Shown here one piece after another: positions 32,036 through 42,499 of a DNA stretch of 64,000 bases. The stretch is taken from positions 248,001 through 312,000 of the forward strand of contig MSED01000002.1 in assembly GCA_002099365.1 (NCBI GenBank). The letters are read 5' to 3'. Every line of letters begins with the position of its first letter. The first letter of the stretch is position 1. The translations under genes were made by a program, and so were the position numbers. The stretch comes from Phialophora verrucosa (lineage: Eukaryota; Ascomycota; Eurotiomycetes; Chaetothyriales; Herpotrichiellaceae). A model generated the notes under the pieces. The model worked only from the letters and a program-made list of their open reading frames with translations. It was not told the DNA's origin and searched no databases.

Positions 32036-33063
32036 ATGGCCACGTTCACAGCCAAGACCACAGGCGCCGATGTTGTTAGGGAATTCAGCGATAGGATCAA
32101 GGGCAAAACGAGTAAGTGCCCTTGCGCCGCCACCGTGAGAAACCTTCCGGACTGACAAACAGAGCAGTTGTCGTTACAGGCGCCAGCGAGAAGGGTCTTG
32201 GAGGAGAAACGGCGGTCGCACTTGCCTATGGCCATCCCGAGCATCTGATCCTTCTCGCGCGATCCCAATCGCGCGTGGAATCTATCATGGCCCGCATCAA
32301 GGAGATTGACTCGTCCATCAAAGTTGACTTTGTGCCTGTCTCCCTTGACGACTTCGATTCCGTGCGCGCCGCAGCCGCCACGATCAAAAGCAAGATTTCC
32401 AAGCTCGACATTCTCATCAACAATGCCGGAATCATGGCCATCCAAGAGTACAAGACCAACAAGAACGGAATTGAGATTCAGTTCGCGACCAACCATCTGG
32501 GCCACTTCCTGTTCACCAAGCTGCTCTTCCCCAAGATTCTCGCCGCAGGCTCCGGGTCCAGGATCGTCAACGTGACGAGTCTAGGTCACAAGATCGGGCC
32601 CGTGCGATTCGATGACTACAACTTCTCCGGTGGCAAGGAATATGACCCATGGTCGGGTTACGGCCAATCCAAGACTGCCAACATCCTCTTCTCGCTTTAT
32701 CTGTCCAACAAGCTGCGTGATCGCGGCATACAGAGCTACGGTGTCCACCCTGGCAACATCTTTGAGACACAACTGGGAACCCATATTACAGACATTGGCA
32801 CCGCCCTTGGTGCCATAGAAGGTATTGCGCAAAGGAACACGGGCAGACACTTCCCACTAGAAGATGAACCCCGGAAGAGCATGGCCGAGGGAATTGCTAC
32901 GACACTAGTGGCAGCGCTGGATCCCAGGATTGAGCCGCAGAGTGGGATGTATATGGCAGACTGTCAGCCTCAGAAGACGTATGAATATGCAGAAAGTCTC
33001 GAGGGCGCCGAGAAGTTGTGGAAGCTGAGTGAGGAACTGGTTGGTGAGAAGTTCGATATCTGA
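32036..33063 (+). CDS. Short-chain dehydrogenase/reductase (retinol dehydrogenase-like)
   Basis: Predicted 324-residue NAD(P)-dependent enzyme in two exons, 32036-32111 and 32165-33063, with a 53-bp intron (GTAAGT donor, GACTGAC branch). The short first exon encodes MATFTAKTTGADVVREF and ends just before the cofactor strand VVVTGASEKGLGGETA. An alternative acceptor two bases upstream would change frame. Downstream are LILLARSQSR, the LDILINNAGIM motif, catalytic Ser in NVTSLGHKIG, and the YGQSK pair (YxxxK). The C-terminus resembles the retinol dehydrogenase/WWOX-like group common in fungi. All catalytic residues are present. It lies 863 bp upstream of a P450 on the same strand, so joint use in a biosynthetic or detoxification route is possible. 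Confidence 0.88.
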
Positions 33064-33281
33064 GGCCGCTAGAAAATGAACCTCGAGTGAAGAAAGATAA
33101 AGATATATTATTCATCGACATCATCCAAGACGGATATTTTGTAGCTCTCCCAGCCTTCCATACTTGCCGCCTATGTAGTCGGATACTTTGAGTTCGGCGT
33201 CCCGGAGTCAAAGGAGAAGTCAGCTGGCCCTCACTCTCCCTCTCACCTCCCTCTCATCCTTACCATTCGACCTGAAGCCAA

Positions 33282-33289
33282 TGACGTAA
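33282..33289. promoter_or_regulatory. CRE/ATF-like site TGACGTAA
   Basis: An eight-base match to the ATF/CREB consensus, about 640 bp upstream of the P450 start and 220 bp downstream of the SDR stop. It could serve the P450 promoter. Weak evidence alone. Confidence 0.25.
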
Positions 33290-33866
33290 GGCTTGGCGGG
33301 ATTTCGGCTTCTGGTCTTTCGGCCTTTTCAGTCTCTCTGCTTTTATCTCGCCTCTTTCCGCAGAGCCTCAGACATGGTCATTAAGTACCCAATACTCGTA
33401 CTAGTGATAACCCTGCCGCATAGCTCGACTGAACGAGACGCGGAGAATACCCAGTAGACCAGGCTGACTTGAACTTTCCACAAAGGGCTTATGTGGGGTC
33501 GAAAATCAACGTGCCACTGCCGATGCTGATGGGGGTTTTCCGATGGAGAGCCTTTCGCGGGGCTCCTGCAACATTGTCGCCCAGCTGCCATCGAAAGCCA
33601 TTTAGTCCGCAGTTGCCCGCTACTCTCCAATCAGAGGAAGCCCAAATCCGCTTGTACGAAGCCTCCCCAGACCCAGCGGGTCGAGGAGGCGGTACAATTG
33701 GACGAGCGGCCAAAGCGCGCGCATGATTTCACAAGGCCTGGAGCCAAGCGCTCTGGATCTGGAGAGAAATCGTCGGCAATGCACTTTATGAGCATCATTG
33801 GGCGGGGAACGACGCCTATAGATATAGGTGTCGACGGGTTCATTCCTGCCGCAGCTCCTCCTCTTC

Positions 33867-33873
33867 TGACGTC
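33867..33873. promoter_or_regulatory. CRE-like site TGACGTC near the P450 start
   Basis: The palindromic TGACGTC core lies 53 bp upstream of the P450 ATG, inside the likely 5' leader. It is the second such core in this spacer. Confidence 0.25.
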
Positions 33874-33925
33874 TGCTCTTTTATTCACAGCGTCAGGATC
33901 GGATTTTTGAGGTCAAGCTGTCAAG

Positions 33926-35824
33926 ATGAAGGTCGTCGACACTTCGTCATCGCCAGAGAAAATCTCGCTTGTCGCACAGATTGTCGCCTTTGTGACCGGC
34001 CATTTCCTGCTTGTGACGGTTCTTGCCGTCGTCGGCAGATGTTTGTACAAGAAATACGCGTCGCCTCTGAGGAATGTGCCCGGCCCCTGGCTCGCCTCGG
34101 TATCTCGATTATGGAAAGGTATCATATCCCCCTCTCTGCTGTTGCCGGGTTCTGCTGACAATCTGAATTCAAGTATGGAGCACTTACAACGGCCACACCG
34201 AGCTCGATCATATAGCTTTACATAAAAAATACGGTACGCACTAAGTTAGAGAAACATGATCGAACAAGTCTTCTCACAAGGAAAAGGACCCGTCGTTCGG
34301 ACAGCACCAAATGAGATATCTTTCGGGACATGTAACGCCGCCAAGGACATCTTTGCCGTGGGCAAAGGTTTCCACAAGACCATGTTCTACAGCGTCTTTC
34401 CACCAAAGGTAAGTGCCCAGTCTGAGCTACGGGCCGCAAGGTTGCAACCACAGCTTGAGGCGGGAAATCTGACCTGTTCGGACAGCACGCACCTGATATC
34501 TTCACTGAAGTCCGCGAGTGGAAGCACGCGCAGATGAAACGCTACGCCGTGGTACCGTACAGTCTGCCTCAGATGCAGAAACGTTCCGAGCCAATTGAGA
34601 GCATGATCAAGCTCCTGATGGAGCACCTCGAGAAGTATGCCACAGACAACAAACGGGTGTGCAATCTGGGGAACCTGTTGCATTATTTCGCCTTTGACGT
34701 ATGCTTAAGTACCCCCTTTCCCTTCGTTCGGTTAACTAACGCCGTTGGTTAGGTGCTCGGCGAGGTCGCGTTTTCCCGTCAATTCGGGTTTCTCGAGCAA
34801 GAAATTGATGTCGAGGGCTCAATAAAGAACATTGATGATGTGCAGTGGTACGACGGTATTGTCGGCCACATCGCCGAGTTCGATATCCTCCTTCGAAACA
34901 ACCCAATCCGACAATACTTGCCCAAGAAGTTCCAGATGCAGCCTACCACCATGACGAAAATCGCCGTCGCTGAGCTGGAGAAGCGGAAGCAGAAGGATGG
35001 CACTTTCGACTCTCAGGGTATCGATCTTCTGGCGGAGCTGTTGAGGGCTCATGAGGGGAATGCTGAGAAGTTCTCGATCAACGACGTGTTCAGTATCGCT
35101 CATGGTGCAGTGTGAGTGCTGTCGACTTTGACAATTGGAATGTCACGCTGACCGCTGCTACAGCTTTGCGGGATCCGACTCGACCGCTTCAACAATGCAA
35201 TCGTTCTTCTACCTCGTCTTGAACAATCCGAAAGCGTATGCGAAGCTCACACAGGAAGTTAATGAAGCCCAAAAAGCCGGGAAGCTCTCCGAGATCGTAA
35301 CCTATGCCGAAGCCCAGGCTCTGCCATATTTCCAAGCCTGTCTGAAAGAAGCCATGCGGGTTCGCCCGGCAGTCGGACTGGGCATCTACCGCAAGACACC
35401 TCCTGAAGGTGTCGAGATTGGTGGAAAGTACTATCCCGGTGGTATCGAGGTTGCGGTAAATGGATGGGTGCTTCACCGCGACGCTTCGATCTTTGGAGAC
35501 GATGTCGAGGAGTTCAGGCCCGAGCGGTGGTTTGAGAGAGATGCGAAATTGATGGGCTCGCATTTGTATCAGGTACGTGTCTCAATCTGCCGTTTCGGCA
35601 ACGTGGGTGACTGCTAACTCTCACCTTGCACGCAGTTCGGAGGCGGTTCTCATCTCTGCATCGGCCGCAACCTTGCCTTGTTCGAGATGAACAAGACCCT
35701 CATCCAGATTCTCAGGGAATACGATGTGACACTGGTGCATCCGGGTCGACCGTTGCAGTACCATTCGACATTTTTCGTTGTCCAGGAAGGGCTGGAGGTC
35801 TATCTGCGAAAGAGGAGCGAGTAA
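33926..35824 (+). CDS. Cytochrome P450, pisatin-demethylase-like
   Basis: ER-anchored haem monooxygenase of 516 residues in seven exons: 33926-34118, 34174-34233, 34281-34408, 34486-34698, 34753-35111, 35164-35572 and 35636-35824. Introns are 47-77 bp, all GT-AG, and every join keeps the frame. An N-terminal TM helix (FVTGHFLLVTVLAVVGRCLY) is followed by the proline hinge NVPGPWLASVSRLWK. The core has VVRTAPNEISF, the I-helix FAGSDSTAS (oxygen-binding Asp323-Ser-Thr325), the K-helix KEAMR, FRPERW and the haem loop FGGGSHLCIG with Cys462 as the iron ligand. The sequence between I-helix and haem (YAKLTQEVNEAQKAGKLS, ALPYFQACLKEAMR) matches the fungal pisatin demethylase/benzoate-4-hydroxylase-type P450s. 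Substrate is unknown. The gene appears intact. Confidence 0.9.
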
Positions 35825-36369
35825 GGCTCAATAGACGGCCGCTGCTACAGCGTTTCGTTCGTAAACAAATGGATTTGGGGGCAGGCTGGTCGGGACTGGT
35901 CGCAAACGAGATGGCGGTGCAGGGTTTATGTTTTATGCGAGTCATTAGAGCGGCGACAGAGGAGGAGTCGGTGGCCTTTCCCGACGAAGCTTACTCCGTT
36001 TCACCCCCTTGGTGTAACAACGTCGATAATCCAATCCATCTCGCTGTTAGGACCTCTCCAGGAAGGTCTGAGATCGCAATGGCCCCGAATGTAGAGCTAA
36101 GTGTCTTTCATCAATCCGGCCTCAGACTCGGTTGCAAGATCACATTCGAATTTGGTGATTGGCCCCCAGGCTCAGCCTTGCGCCATTAACGAGGCTGAGC
36201 TAGCTGCGACAATCACTTGTCTAAAACGTAGCCTTGTCCCGGCTCCCCTTCCTAAACAGGCCTTGGTTTGTCCCCGCGGCAGCCTTGCGCCTAAGATTGC
36301 GGTGATGCGCTCCCAACATTTCTTCCTCACGATCAGTCGACTTGATCACACTGACATCGTGCCGCTCCG
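35825..36369. other. Intergenic
   Basis: About 545 bp between two plus-strand genes: 3' UTR of the P450 and promoter of the UBE2O-like gene. No coding evidence beyond frames with no domain. Confidence 0.4.
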
Positions 36370-39300
36370 ATGGCCTGGCTCCAGGTGGGCGACCAGGTTG
36401 TGCTGAAGCATGATCTCAGCATGTATGGCTCCGTGCAGCGCACCAACGACGACTCAGAAGAGCCGTTTGACAACCTGTTGACCATCGCCCATACTCAAAT
36501 CCCGCCTGATGTCTGGGATGACTTCCTTAAGACTGCTGTGCCGCCGCCGGGATATGTGTTTGTGCATTTCGCAAATCCAGCGGCTGGGAGCTCTCTTGTG
36601 CACCGGGATGACCTCTTCCTGCTCAGTCGTTCGCTTCGGCTGGGCGACTGCGTCAAGCGAGCTGGAAGTCCACTGACTGGCACAGTCATCGATGTGCAAG
36701 AATCCTACATCCTCGCCCCGGTATTCGCAGATGTCACAGCACCTGCTCTTACAGTGCCACCACATCCCAGATGTACCTCGGAGTGTCCCTCGAATTTCCC
36801 CCCGCATTTCTCTCACCCGAATCCGCACACGCTCCTCTACGATATCCCCGCGAGAGAGATCCAGAGGGCGCAGGATGTGATACGGTATGACTATGTCATC
36901 TCTCGAAACTGGATCGGATCAGTCGACGAGGTGGGATACGACGTTATCGTCATGCTCCAAGATGGTTCTATAGTGTCTATAACCGGGTCGGACTGTCTGT
37001 CCTCTTTGTACATCCCTGTGCCCGACTATGGCAAACCTGTTGTGGCCCTGCCGGCCGCTGATGGTTACAGGGGACGCGGTATCCTCAGGGCTACACGAGA
37101 ATGGCCACGCCTGCTACCAGTCGGGCAAGCCCGTCCCGGCGAGTTTGTGGTTATTGATCGAGATGTCCTACGGCATGGGAGGTGGATTTCTGGTTCATAT
37201 GACCAAGCAGTTCCAGCTCAGGGCATTGTTCTTGATTGTCGAGCATTTATTATTTCGGTTGATTGGGAAACTAGCAGTAACGTCCGCAACGACCGCCCAG
37301 CATCGAAAAGGCCCAAGATCGATCTGGAGGTCTACGAGAACATCCGGAGCTTTCGAGACACTGCTAGTCTACGCCCGAACAAGGATGTAACGGTGTACGA
37401 TCCCGGAAGGATGCCCATTAGGAGCAAAAGCGCGGCTCGGGAGCAAAATGGGGGCCGGGACGATTCTTCCACGCACAGGGAAATCTCAACTGCCCCAGAG
37501 ATATATTCAGGACAAGATCTCGGGGTTGGGATGCGGGTCAGGTTCAGAGATACCTCTGCTGCTGCAGTCAAGTACCAAGCCACCAACGGAGTCTCGCATG
37601 GCAAGTTTATGCGAATTCCAACGCACGTCTCCCGCGGCTGGGATATCAACGAGTTCGAAATCGTCTACAAACAGCAGTATGCAACCGTCTTATGGCCAGA
37701 TGGCACTAGTACTACGACCAATTCAACCTCACTGGAAGAGTTTGTCTTCATTGAAGCCGAAATAGCGCCCACGGATATTGTCGTGAAGCGAGAAGGCATG
37801 CGGCAGAGACCGGTCAATCACAAGGGAGAGGCGGACCCTAGGACTAGAGAATTTAACGAGATGATCTTCTTCGAGCAACCTCATGATCTCTTTCCAGCCA
37901 GTGTAGGTGTGGTTCAATCAGTCGATCCTACCGAAAGAGTCGCTCGTGTCCGGTGGTATAAAGAACCCAGAATTGAGCTACGTGCGTCTGGACGAATGCT
38001 TAGTATGGAGTCACGGTTCGGGCCCATTGGAGACCTTATTGAAGATGTCTCCCTCTACGAGATTATGTCCTTTCCTTCATTACTAAGGCAGAGAGGCGAC
38101 ATGTGTGTGATAATGAGCCCAGGGCTAGCTAGTGCCGAAAGCACCGAGAGACGGACTACATCAACCAGCAGAAATGGCCCACGGACAGAGGCTGACTGGG
38201 TGGGCCAAATCGTGGCAATCAACCTCGATGGTTCGGTCACAGTTCGGTTGGGAAGCTTGCGGCAGTGTCGAGACGTGTCGGTCGATGCTGACTCCATCCT
38301 CTTGATCATGCAAGACCCTGACTATCTAGACGAGATGCCAGACAGCATGATGGAGCTCGGTTCTTGGATGGACAGCGGATCAGAATGGTCTGAGGAGAGC
38401 CCTGAGCCTATTTCGGAAATCGTCGAGTACGAGGGTGGCCAACGCCTTGATAATGACAGCGGAGACGAAAACTGGGTGTCTGACCAGGATGAAGTCCTCG
38501 AAGACGCTGAAGGAGAACTGTCGGGCACGGATGGAGATGTGGAAATGTCCGAGGACAAACCAGGGGAATCCGCTCCGCCACCAAGTAAACCACTGCAGAA
38601 CGTGCTTGGTTCTGGATCCCCGCCCCAGTTTCTCGTCCTCGACAGCGACCCTCCGTCGGATCAATTTGGCCTTCATTCGGCCCCTACTGCACAGGCATCC
38701 CTGAAGCGCATCGCGAAAGAGCATAAAATTCTTGCCACCTCACTGCCCGAAGGTGAAATCTACGTCCGCACCTACGAGAGCCGACTGGATCTTCTGCGGT
38801 GCCTTATAGTTGGACCGAAAGACACGCCATATGAGAATGCACCATTCTTAATCGACCTCTACCTGCCCGAGAGGTTTCCGGAGGAACCTCCAACTGCGCA
38901 CTTCCACAGTTGGACGAGTGGATTGGGTCGCATCAACCCGAACCTTTACGAGGAAGGCAAGATCTGTCTGAGCTTGCTGGGGACATGGTCGGGAAAGAAT
39001 GAAAGCGAGAAATGGAGCGACAAGGCCACAATCCTCCAAATCCTGGTGTCACTCCAAGGATTAGTCCTTGTCAAGAAGCCATTCTACAATGAAGCAGGAT
39101 TCGAGGGGTACGAGAATGACAAATCATACGCGCGAGAATCAGAACAGTACAGCGAAAAGGCTTTTGTGATGGCCCGAGGCTTTGTCAAGTATGCGTTGCT
39201 CGGTCCTCCTGGTGGCATGGAAGACGTACTGGCTTGGCTGTATCTACCGCGCGACCCTTCTCAACCATCGAAGAGCCTGCTCGGCACAATCATTGAGAAG

Positions 39301-39516
39301 GGCAGGCTGTTGTTGGAAAGGTCGGAAGAGGCACGGTCGGCACAAGACGATTCGCTCCTCGACTCGGCAGGCGCAAAGGACGACGACACAAAGGTCTTTC
39401 TGAAGCCCCTGAGCCGCGGCGCCAGTGTCATGCTCCGACGGTTGCTCGGTGATCTGCAGGCTCAGCTGGACCAGCAGTCATCCGAGATGCGTCAAAAAGG
39501 GGAATCGGCGGAATAG
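36370..39516 (+). CDS. UBE2O-type giant E2/E3 ubiquitin-conjugating enzyme
   Basis: A 1048-residue single-exon protein. The N-terminal two thirds contain repeated beta-rich SH3-like modules (VGDQVVLKHDLSMYGSVQR, VGMRVRFRDTSAAAVKY, and VVQSVDPTERVARVRWYK). An acidic stretch (~660-740, many Glu/Asp) follows. The UBC domain spans about 780-950, with SRLDLLRCLIVGPKDTPYENAPF, FPEEPPTAHFHS and the active site NPNLYEEGKICLSLLGTW, where Cys866 is the thioester cysteine. This order (conserved regions, acidic/coiled part, E2) is that of UBE2O, a hybrid E2/E3 that in other eukaryotes ubiquitinates unassembled or mislocalised proteins. A C-terminal extension follows. The frame is open throughout; the start ATG (gcctggctcc after ATG) is the first in frame with the similarity. 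Confidence 0.9.
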   Translation: MAWLQVGDQVVLKHDLSMYGSVQRTNDDSEEPFDNLLTIAHTQIPPDVWDDFLKTAVPPPGYVFVHFANPAAGSSLVHRDDLFLLSRSLRLGDCVKRAGSPLTGTVIDVQESYILAPVFADVTAPALTVPPHPRCTSECPSNFPPHFSHPNPHTLLYDIPAREIQRAQDVIRYDYVISRNWIGSVDEVGYDVIVMLQDGSIVSITGSDCLSSLYIPVPDYGKPVVALPAADGYRGRGILRATREWPRLLPVGQARPGEFVVIDRDVLRHGRWISGSYDQAVPAQGIVLDCRAFIISVDWETSSNVRNDRPASKRPKIDLEVYENIRSFRDTASLRPNKDVTVYDPGRMPIRSKSAAREQNGGRDDSSTHREISTAPEIYSGQDLGVGMRVRFRDTSAAAVKYQATNGVSHGKFMRIPTHVSRGWDINEFEIVYKQQYATVLWPDGTSTTTNSTSLEEFVFIEAEIAPTDIVVKREGMRQRPVNHKGEADPRTREFNEMIFFEQPHDLFPASVGVVQSVDPTERVARVRWYKEPRIELRASGRMLSMESRFGPIGDLIEDVSLYEIMSFPSLLRQRGDMCVIMSPGLASAESTERRTTSTSRNGPRTEADWVGQIVAINLDGSVTVRLGSLRQCRDVSVDADSILLIMQDPDYLDEMPDSMMELGSWMDSGSEWSEESPEPISEIVEYEGGQRLDNDSGDENWVSDQDEVLEDAEGELSGTDGDVEMSEDKPGESAPPPSKPLQNVLGSGSPPQFLVLDSDPPSDQFGLHSAPTAQASLKRIAKEHKILATSLPEGEIYVRTYESRLDLLRCLIVGPKDTPYENAPFLIDLYLPERFPEEPPTAHFHSWTSGLGRINPNLYEEGKICLSLLGTWSGKNESEKWSDKATILQILVSLQGLVLVKKPFYNEAGFEGYENDKSYARESEQYSEKAFVMARGFVKYALLGPPGGMEDVLAWLYLPRDPSQPSKSLLGTIIEKGRLLLERSEEARSAQDDSLLDSAGAKDDDTKVFLKPLSRGASVMLRRLLGDLQAQLDQQSSEMRQKGESAE

Positions 39517-40815
39517 CGTTGGACGACTATCGGGATACCCAGCATTAGCGAGTTTCGGTGGGCAGTCTTCTAGCGGGATGGTGCTTCTCAGGTTGGCTAC
39601 AAATCAAGGGATGGCGTCAGTCGGAACTGGACAGCAGCGAGCAAACGTAGACGCCGCTCATACATAGACGATCAAATTTTCGGTCCTGTCATATCCCAGA
39701 TCTCTGGATCATTCGCATTATGAATGACCAGTTCCATCTGGCACTTTGGTATTCACTGTTCTGCCGACCCGTGTGTGTTCACCATCCAGTACGTATTTTG
39801 GACGCTCCTTGTCCGCTCGAGGCTGTAAGTCGGCCGTTTAGGTTCTCTATAATCGAACATCAAGAGGACGGACAGTAAAGATGACCGCAAGCCCAGTATA
39901 TATATATATATACATTATATATACCCCGAACAATGCTTTATCCCTTACCATTTTCGTTCAGGAAAGAGAGCGAGGCCACTTTATCCGGACACGTGACGGA
40001 TGCCCGGCCGAGCACAGGAGAGTGTCGTGGAAGCCACGGTAGAGCACGGGGGAGCGCGCCCGTGCACTAGGCGAGCCGCAGGGAGCGCTGCCTGATGCCC
40101 ATTCTCAGAAGCCAGTTCGGGCTCAGGGGCCCCTTTTGGGCCTCGACTAAGAGCCTATACCAAGATACTCAGCGGCGAATCTTGACCTCTCCAAAGGCCA
40201 TTTCCGTTCCCAGACCTGAGCATCCCGCCATTTGACCTGAGCCATGACTCAGGCTGCTCCCAGCAGTGGCTATGCGATCCTGAGCGCCGCTTGGCAGGCC
40301 CTGAGCCATGCCCGGAGCAGCCTGAGTACAGCCGTGAGCGCTTCGTAGGGATCCATAACTTGACCCTTAGGTCTCCAGTTTTTGCGGTTTCACACGTCGG
40401 AAGGACCAGCTTCAGGGCTCCTTTGCTCGATCATTGTTGCCAGAGTGCCCTCAGGGGCCGCTTTTTTGGCCGTGCTGTTGCCTTGAAGGCTGTACCCACT
40501 CGTGGTACAGTGTGTCGTGGCAGTCTTACCGACAAACGAACCGACGCTTGCTACTGTTAGAACACCAGAGAAGATGGAAATCAACCAAGGACTGGGGAGT
40601 TGTAGCTCGGACTACCGGACAGAAAGGAGCCGAAGCCGATGCTTTCAATCATCAAGAAACAGCTTTAGTGTTGAAGGGCACGGTATTAGAAGAGACACCT
40701 TTCACGCAACTCTGCCCTCCTAAGGGCCAAAAAGACTTGATCATATAATCATCATCTCGGTAGCAGCGAGATCTCCAAGCCGAGAGACGAGTCCACGAAC
40801 GTACCCGATCCGCTC
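39517..40815. other. Intergenic approach to the compartment border
   Basis: About 1.3 kb with no gene. A TA microsatellite lies at about 39899-39920. A GC-rich patch (about 40,000-40,090) follows. Between 40,210 and 40,350 the hexamer CCTGAG or CTGAGC occurs repeatedly, twice as cctgagccatg, with one TGACTCA. Frames at 40390-40584 (minus) and 40434-40748 (plus) are not recognisable. This may be the degraded edge of an unidentified repeat. Confidence 0.4.
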
Positions 40816-42180
40816 CTACACCTCGAATCCGAGTTGGTTGACGTTTACAAGTCGAAGAGCTAGGCCGCTCCACATCCACTGGACGATGATCTCTTTGTCT
40901 TTCCAGGCTTGGTTCTTCAATTGCTCTTTCGAATAAGAATTGAAGTAGCAGATCAAAACAACCACTACCGATGAGTCGCCAAAGCCGTCTTCGTCGTCTC
41001 CACCGGACACCTGATGAAGGGGCGCATCCGCATGCAGGTCAACGAAATCGTCGTTGAAGGTCAAGATATACCGCTTGTGTTGTTTGACGAAGGCCGGATT
41101 TGGGTGATACACCCCGTACTTCAGCGTTGTCCAGAAAGTGGGTGCTGCAAGTCGCAGATACCCGGAGGACACTTGCCCGTACGGGTCTCGAATCACCAGC
41201 TCACACTTAATGTCAAGGAGCTGCGCGAGGATTTCGATTTCTTCATCTGGGCCGGGAGGGTCGCCCCAAACGATTTGACCTTCCACGGACGCCCACGACC
41301 AAGATGGAGCTCGATAGGCTGACGGCCGCCTCTGAACTTCTCTTGTGCGCACCCAGCTCGAACAGGTGCTCCACAACAGGTAACGGGGCATTGAATTCTC
41401 CCAGATCCCAGCCATGTATCGATCCATTTGAGGCAGGTTTATCTGACTGGCGAGACCAGACAGGGCGATGAGACGGTCGCTATCGAAAGCAAAGGACCGG
41501 TCACAGAATTCCGTTAACAGAGCCGTCCATTGCTTGTATCTCTGGATGACGTTGTCCAGTTTCCCAAGCACCAAGGCTTGAATGCGCTTGAATACGCTCG
41601 ACAGGTATCCATTGTGAGGTGCTATCTCGGCCTCCAGGGCTTGGCACTCGCAGCGATATTGCTCCTTGCACTCCCATACGATCTTGTAAGGTGCGAAGTG
41701 AACGATTCTTGTCGCGAGTAGGCGCTCCTGAAAGACCCATCCTCGATCAAGCAATGGCATCGAGTGGAACTCCGCGGGAATGTCTACTAAAGCAGTATGG
41801 GAGATGAGCTGTCTAACGTAAGTTCTGATGACCTCGTCCGTTTTGCTGTCGAAGGTGTTGATCGCATGGCTGAATGCTCGCCGAGAATAGCAGCCGCCAT
41901 CGCCCGTACTCGATCGCGTAGCTGCTATGACGATATACGCGCCTTCATAAATTGACACCATCCGACTCGATTCTGTGGCCCAGTCCATCATATCGTCTTG
42001 TATGATGCATAGGGCATCGATCCAAATATATGACAATTCTAGCTGCTTTACCAGATGGATTGCGTCCTGAAAGTCTTTGTCAGAATATCCCAGGGAATCT
42101 CTGTCAGCCGATGGCTAAGATTTGCTTTGGTTGATTTCGGAACCGGCTTGATCCGGTGCCCACCCGACAACAGCCTGCAT
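40816..42180 (-). pseudogene. HET-domain (heterokaryon incompatibility) gene, 5' frameshifted
   Basis: From 42036 down to 40816 an open 406-codon frame carries the second half of a HET domain (YIWIDALCIIQDD, MVSIYEGAYIVIAATRSS, LLDRGWVFQERLLATRIVHF) and a full C-terminal region to its stop. Just upstream the frame reads FQDAIHLVKQLELS. The expected preceding residues (HRLTEIPWDILTKTF) lie in another frame, meeting at actttcagg near 42,075. A single missing base would explain this. Further upstream the N-terminal strand (usually LSYCWG) cannot be read, and the AT-rich block begins about 42,230. HET proteins trigger cell death on non-self fusion. A sequencing error at the frameshift cannot be excluded, but the missing N-terminus argues for a dead or truncated copy. 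Confidence 0.65.
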
Positions 42181-42499
42181 TTGAGACACCCACGAGGTGC
42201 AGTGGCTGCCGTTAATCCGTGTCATCGGCGCGTGTATTCCGTATATTATACAAATCGACATTTTACCATTAGTCCGTGTAACCGCATTATTCCGTATAAA
42301 TGCTCCGATTGGTCAGATCCACTAGCGCCCTCGGTACAGCTGCCTTACATGACTTGTTAGTCCGTATAATCATCTTTGTAGGCGAGGGAGGTAAATACCA
42401 TATATATAATACATGGCCCTCTTGACAGCGCCGGAGATAGTAAAGTAAGTCGGAATAGATCAAGTTATATTGTAAATATATATAACTAGTACCATAATT

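Larger units (their letters stand above)
33064..33925. other. Intergenic between SDR and P450
   Basis: Holds the P450 promoter. A TGACGTAA at 33282-33289 and a TGACGTC at 33867-33873 are two CRE/ATF-like cores in 600 bp. Frames on both strands show no domain. Confidence 0.4.
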
